Assembly (NCBI GenBank): GCA_003427395.1
Contig: BFEA01000907.1
Coordinates: 291,398-332,656 of the forward strand
DNA: 41,259 nt
Source: Chara braunii
Lineage: Eukaryota; Streptophyta; Charophyceae; Charales; Characeae
Direction of reading: 5' to 3'
A program made the translations under genes and the position numbers. The notes below the pieces were generated by a model. It was given only the letters and a program-made list of their open reading frames with translations. It searched no databases and was not told the DNA's origin. The number at the start of each line of letters is the position of its first letter. Position 1 is the first letter of the stretch. Positions 38,849-41,259 of the stretch are shown here, piece after piece.

Positions 38849-41259
38849 GTATTTCGGTAATGAAACACTGAAAATACTTCGGCATATAACGTAGAAAAAA
38901 GACTAAGTAAAATCCAAAAAATCCCGAAGCGTATTTTGGTAACGAAACACCGAATACAGGTCAGGATACAATATGCCACATAAAAAAAAATGACTGAGTA
39001 AAATCCCGAAAATCACGAAGTGTATTTCGGTAACGAAACACCAAATACACGTCGGGATACAATATGCCATTTTTTTCAATCTGGCATATTGTATCCCGAC
39101 ACTTGGGATTTTCAGGATTTTACTTAGTCATTTTTTTTAATCTGTCATATTATATCCCGACGTGTACTCGGTGTTTCGTTACCGCAAAACACTTCGGGAT
39201 TTTTGAGATTTTACTTAGTCATTTTTTTCGATCTGGCATACTGTATCCCAACGTGTATTCGGTGTTTCGTTACGAAAATACAGTTCGGGATTTTCGGGAT
39301 CTGACTTAGTCATTTTTTTCGATATGGCATATTGTATCCCGACGTGTATTCGGTGTTTCGTTACCGAAATACACTTCGGGATTGTCGGGATTTTCTTTAG
39401 TCATTTTTTTTTATCTGGCATTTTACGTTGTCATTTTCTTCGATCAGGCGTATTGTATCCTGATGTGTATTCGGTGTTTCGTTACCGAAATACACTTTGG
39501 GATTTTCGGGATTTTACTTAGTCATTTTTTTCGATCAGGCATATTATATCCCGACGTGTATTTGGTGTTTCGTTACCGAAATACACTTCGGGAAAATCCC
39601 TAAAATGCTGAAGTGTGTTTCGGTAACGAAACACCGAATACCCGTCGGGATGTAATACGCCAGATCGAAAAAAACGAGCAAGTAAAATCCCGAAAATCCC
39701 GAAGTGTATTTCGATAACGAAAGATCGAATACACGTCGGGATATAATATGCCAGATCGCAAAAAATGACCAAGTAAGATCCCAAAAATCCCAAAGTGTTT
39801 CTAGGTAACGAAACACCGAATACACGTAGGGATACAATATGCCGCATTGAAAAAAAATGACTTTGTAAAATCCCGAAAATCCCGAAGTGTATTTCGGTAA
39901 CGAAACACCGAATGCACGTTGGATTGTAATATTCCAGATTAAAAAAAATGACTTAGTAAAATCCCGAAAATCCTGAAGTGCATTTCAGAAACGAAACACC
40001 AAATACACGTCGGGATATAATATGCCAGATCGAAAAAAATGACTAAGTAAAATCCCGAAAATCCCGAAGTGTATTTCGGTAACGAAACACAGAATACATG
40101 TCGGGATATAATATACCTGATTGAAAAAAATGACTAAGTAAAATCTCGAAAATCCCGAAGTGTATTTTGGTAACGAAACACTGAAAATACTTCGGGATAT
40201 AACGTAGAAATAAGACTAAGTAAAATCTAAAAAATCCCGAAGTGTATTTCGGTAACAGAACCCCGAATAGAGGTCGGGATACATATGCCAGATTGTAAAA
40301 AATGACCGAGTAAAATCCCGAAAATACCGAAGTGTATTTCGGTAACGAAACAAAGAATACACGTCGGGATACAATATGCCAGATCTAAAAAAATGACTAA
40401 GTAAAATTCTGAACATCCCGAAGTGTATTTCGGTAACGAAACACCGAATACACGTCGGGATATAATATGCCAGATAAAAAAACATGACTAAGTAAAATCC
40501 CTAAAATCCCGAAGTGTATTTCGGTTACGAAACACCATCCCACGTCGGGATATAATATGCCAGATAAAAAAAAATGACTAAGTAAAATCCCGAAAATCCC
40601 GAAATGCATTTCAATAACGATGAAACACCGAATACACGTCGGGATACAATATGCCAGATCAAAAAAAATGACCAAGTAAAATTCCAAAAACCCCGAAGTG
40701 TATTTCGGTAACGAAACACCGAATACACGTTAGGATACAATATGCCAGATTGAAAAAAATGACTAAGTAAAGTCCCGAAAATCCCGAAGTGTATTTCGGT
40801 AACGAAACAATGAATACACATCAGGATACAATATGCTAGAGTGAAAAAAATGACTAAGTGAAATCCCGAAAATCCCGAAGTGTATTTCGGTGACGAAACC
40901 CCAAATACACATCGGGATACAATATGCCAGATTGAAAAAAATGACTAAGTAAAATCCCCAAAATCCCAAAGTGTATTTCCGTAACGAAACACCGAATAGA
41001 GGTCGGGCTACAATATGCCAGATCGAAAAAAAATGACTGAGTAAAATCCCGAAAATCCCGAAGTGTATTTCAATAACAAAGCACCGAACACAAGTCGGGA
41101 TACAATATGCCAGATTGGAAAAAAATGACCAAGTAAAATCCAGAAAATCCCCAAGTGTATTTTGGTAACGAAACACTGAATACACGTCGGGATATAATAT
41201 GCGAGATCGAAAAAAATGACTAAGTAAAATCTCGAAAATCCCAAAGTGTATTTCGGTAA
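38849..41259. repeat. 91-bp satellite array with polarity flips
   Basis: Monomers of 91 bases (for example starts at 40070 and 40161; 40333 and 40424) each hold an imperfect palindrome TGTATTTCGGTAACGAAACA plus CCGAATACA. After it come GTCGGGATA, AATATGCCAGATCG, GACTAAGTAAAA and CCCGAAAATCCCGAAG. Polarity is forward in 38849-39065, reversed in about 39070-39590 and forward again to the window end. A shortened variant (82 bases, with CTGAAAATACTTCGG) occurs at about 38868 and 40177. Because 91 is not a multiple of 3 and one strand lacks stops in all frames, long artificial open frames appear. Confidence 0.95.

Noticed and set aside
39064-41244. Many open frames of 60-140 codons in the right end (e.g. 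40763-41185 minus)
   Set aside because: They are translations of the 91-bp satellite; the frame rotates with each monomer because 91 is not a multiple of 3.

Overview
This window is a repeat-dominated stretch of a eukaryotic nuclear genome. I see no intact host gene and no prokaryotic gene organisation. It is built almost entirely from nested, decayed Ty3/gypsy-type LTR retrotransposons with very long LTRs, one MITE, small-RNA-derived segments and a 91-bp satellite. The U6 snRNA-like segment at 19016-19080 has the 5' hairpin and the GGACATCCG block known from green-plant U6. A streptophyte (large-genome alga or early land plant) is therefore my favoured guess, but I cannot exclude another lineage such as a fungus.

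Layout, left to right. (1) 1-3085: the 3' part of a minus-strand retrotransposon (element 1): start of its 3' LTR, polypurine tract, integrase and RNase H, with a 341-bp hAT-like MITE (1598-1938) inserted between 8-bp target duplications. (2) 3085-8533: LTR A copy 1 (minus), truncated, carrying an array of about 10 hairpin units (3523-4342). (3) 8534-14717: LTR C copy 1 (minus), read as the 3' LTR of element B. It carries a decayed gene, a minisatellite, tRNA-like and U6-like segments and a 100-N assembly gap. (4) 14718-31150: element B (minus), with PBS, gag, protease, RT, RNase H and integrase. Its pol is split by a 9.2-kb insertion, LTR A copy 2 (17874-27105, plus), flanked by a TCGG duplication. 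Removing that insert rejoins the RT and RNase H reading frames. (5) 31151-32908: the end of B's 5' LTR, with a fragment resembling the second-largest RNA polymerase subunit and the 3' part of the C gene. (6) 32909-33536: rearranged LTR and satellite pieces. (7) 33537-38848: a C-type LTR start in inverted orientation. (8) 38849-41259: a 91-bp satellite array with polarity flips, running off the window.

How the parts relate. The C-type LTR can be pieced together from its start (14717 or 33537) to its end next to the PBS (31151), giving roughly 7.3 kb. The 3' end of LTR A2 matches the 3' end of this LTR, so A and C are related giant LTR families. Both carry, 0.7-1.2 kb from their start, a tRNA-like A/B-box segment followed by a U6-like segment. 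The most unusual signal is the pair of hairpin arrays in A1 and A2. Each unit has a conserved loop and inner stem but an outer stem whose two sides change together, and the two arrays use different core sequences. All coding regions are broken by stops and frameshifts, including repeated TGG-to-TGA changes. These are relics, not active elements.
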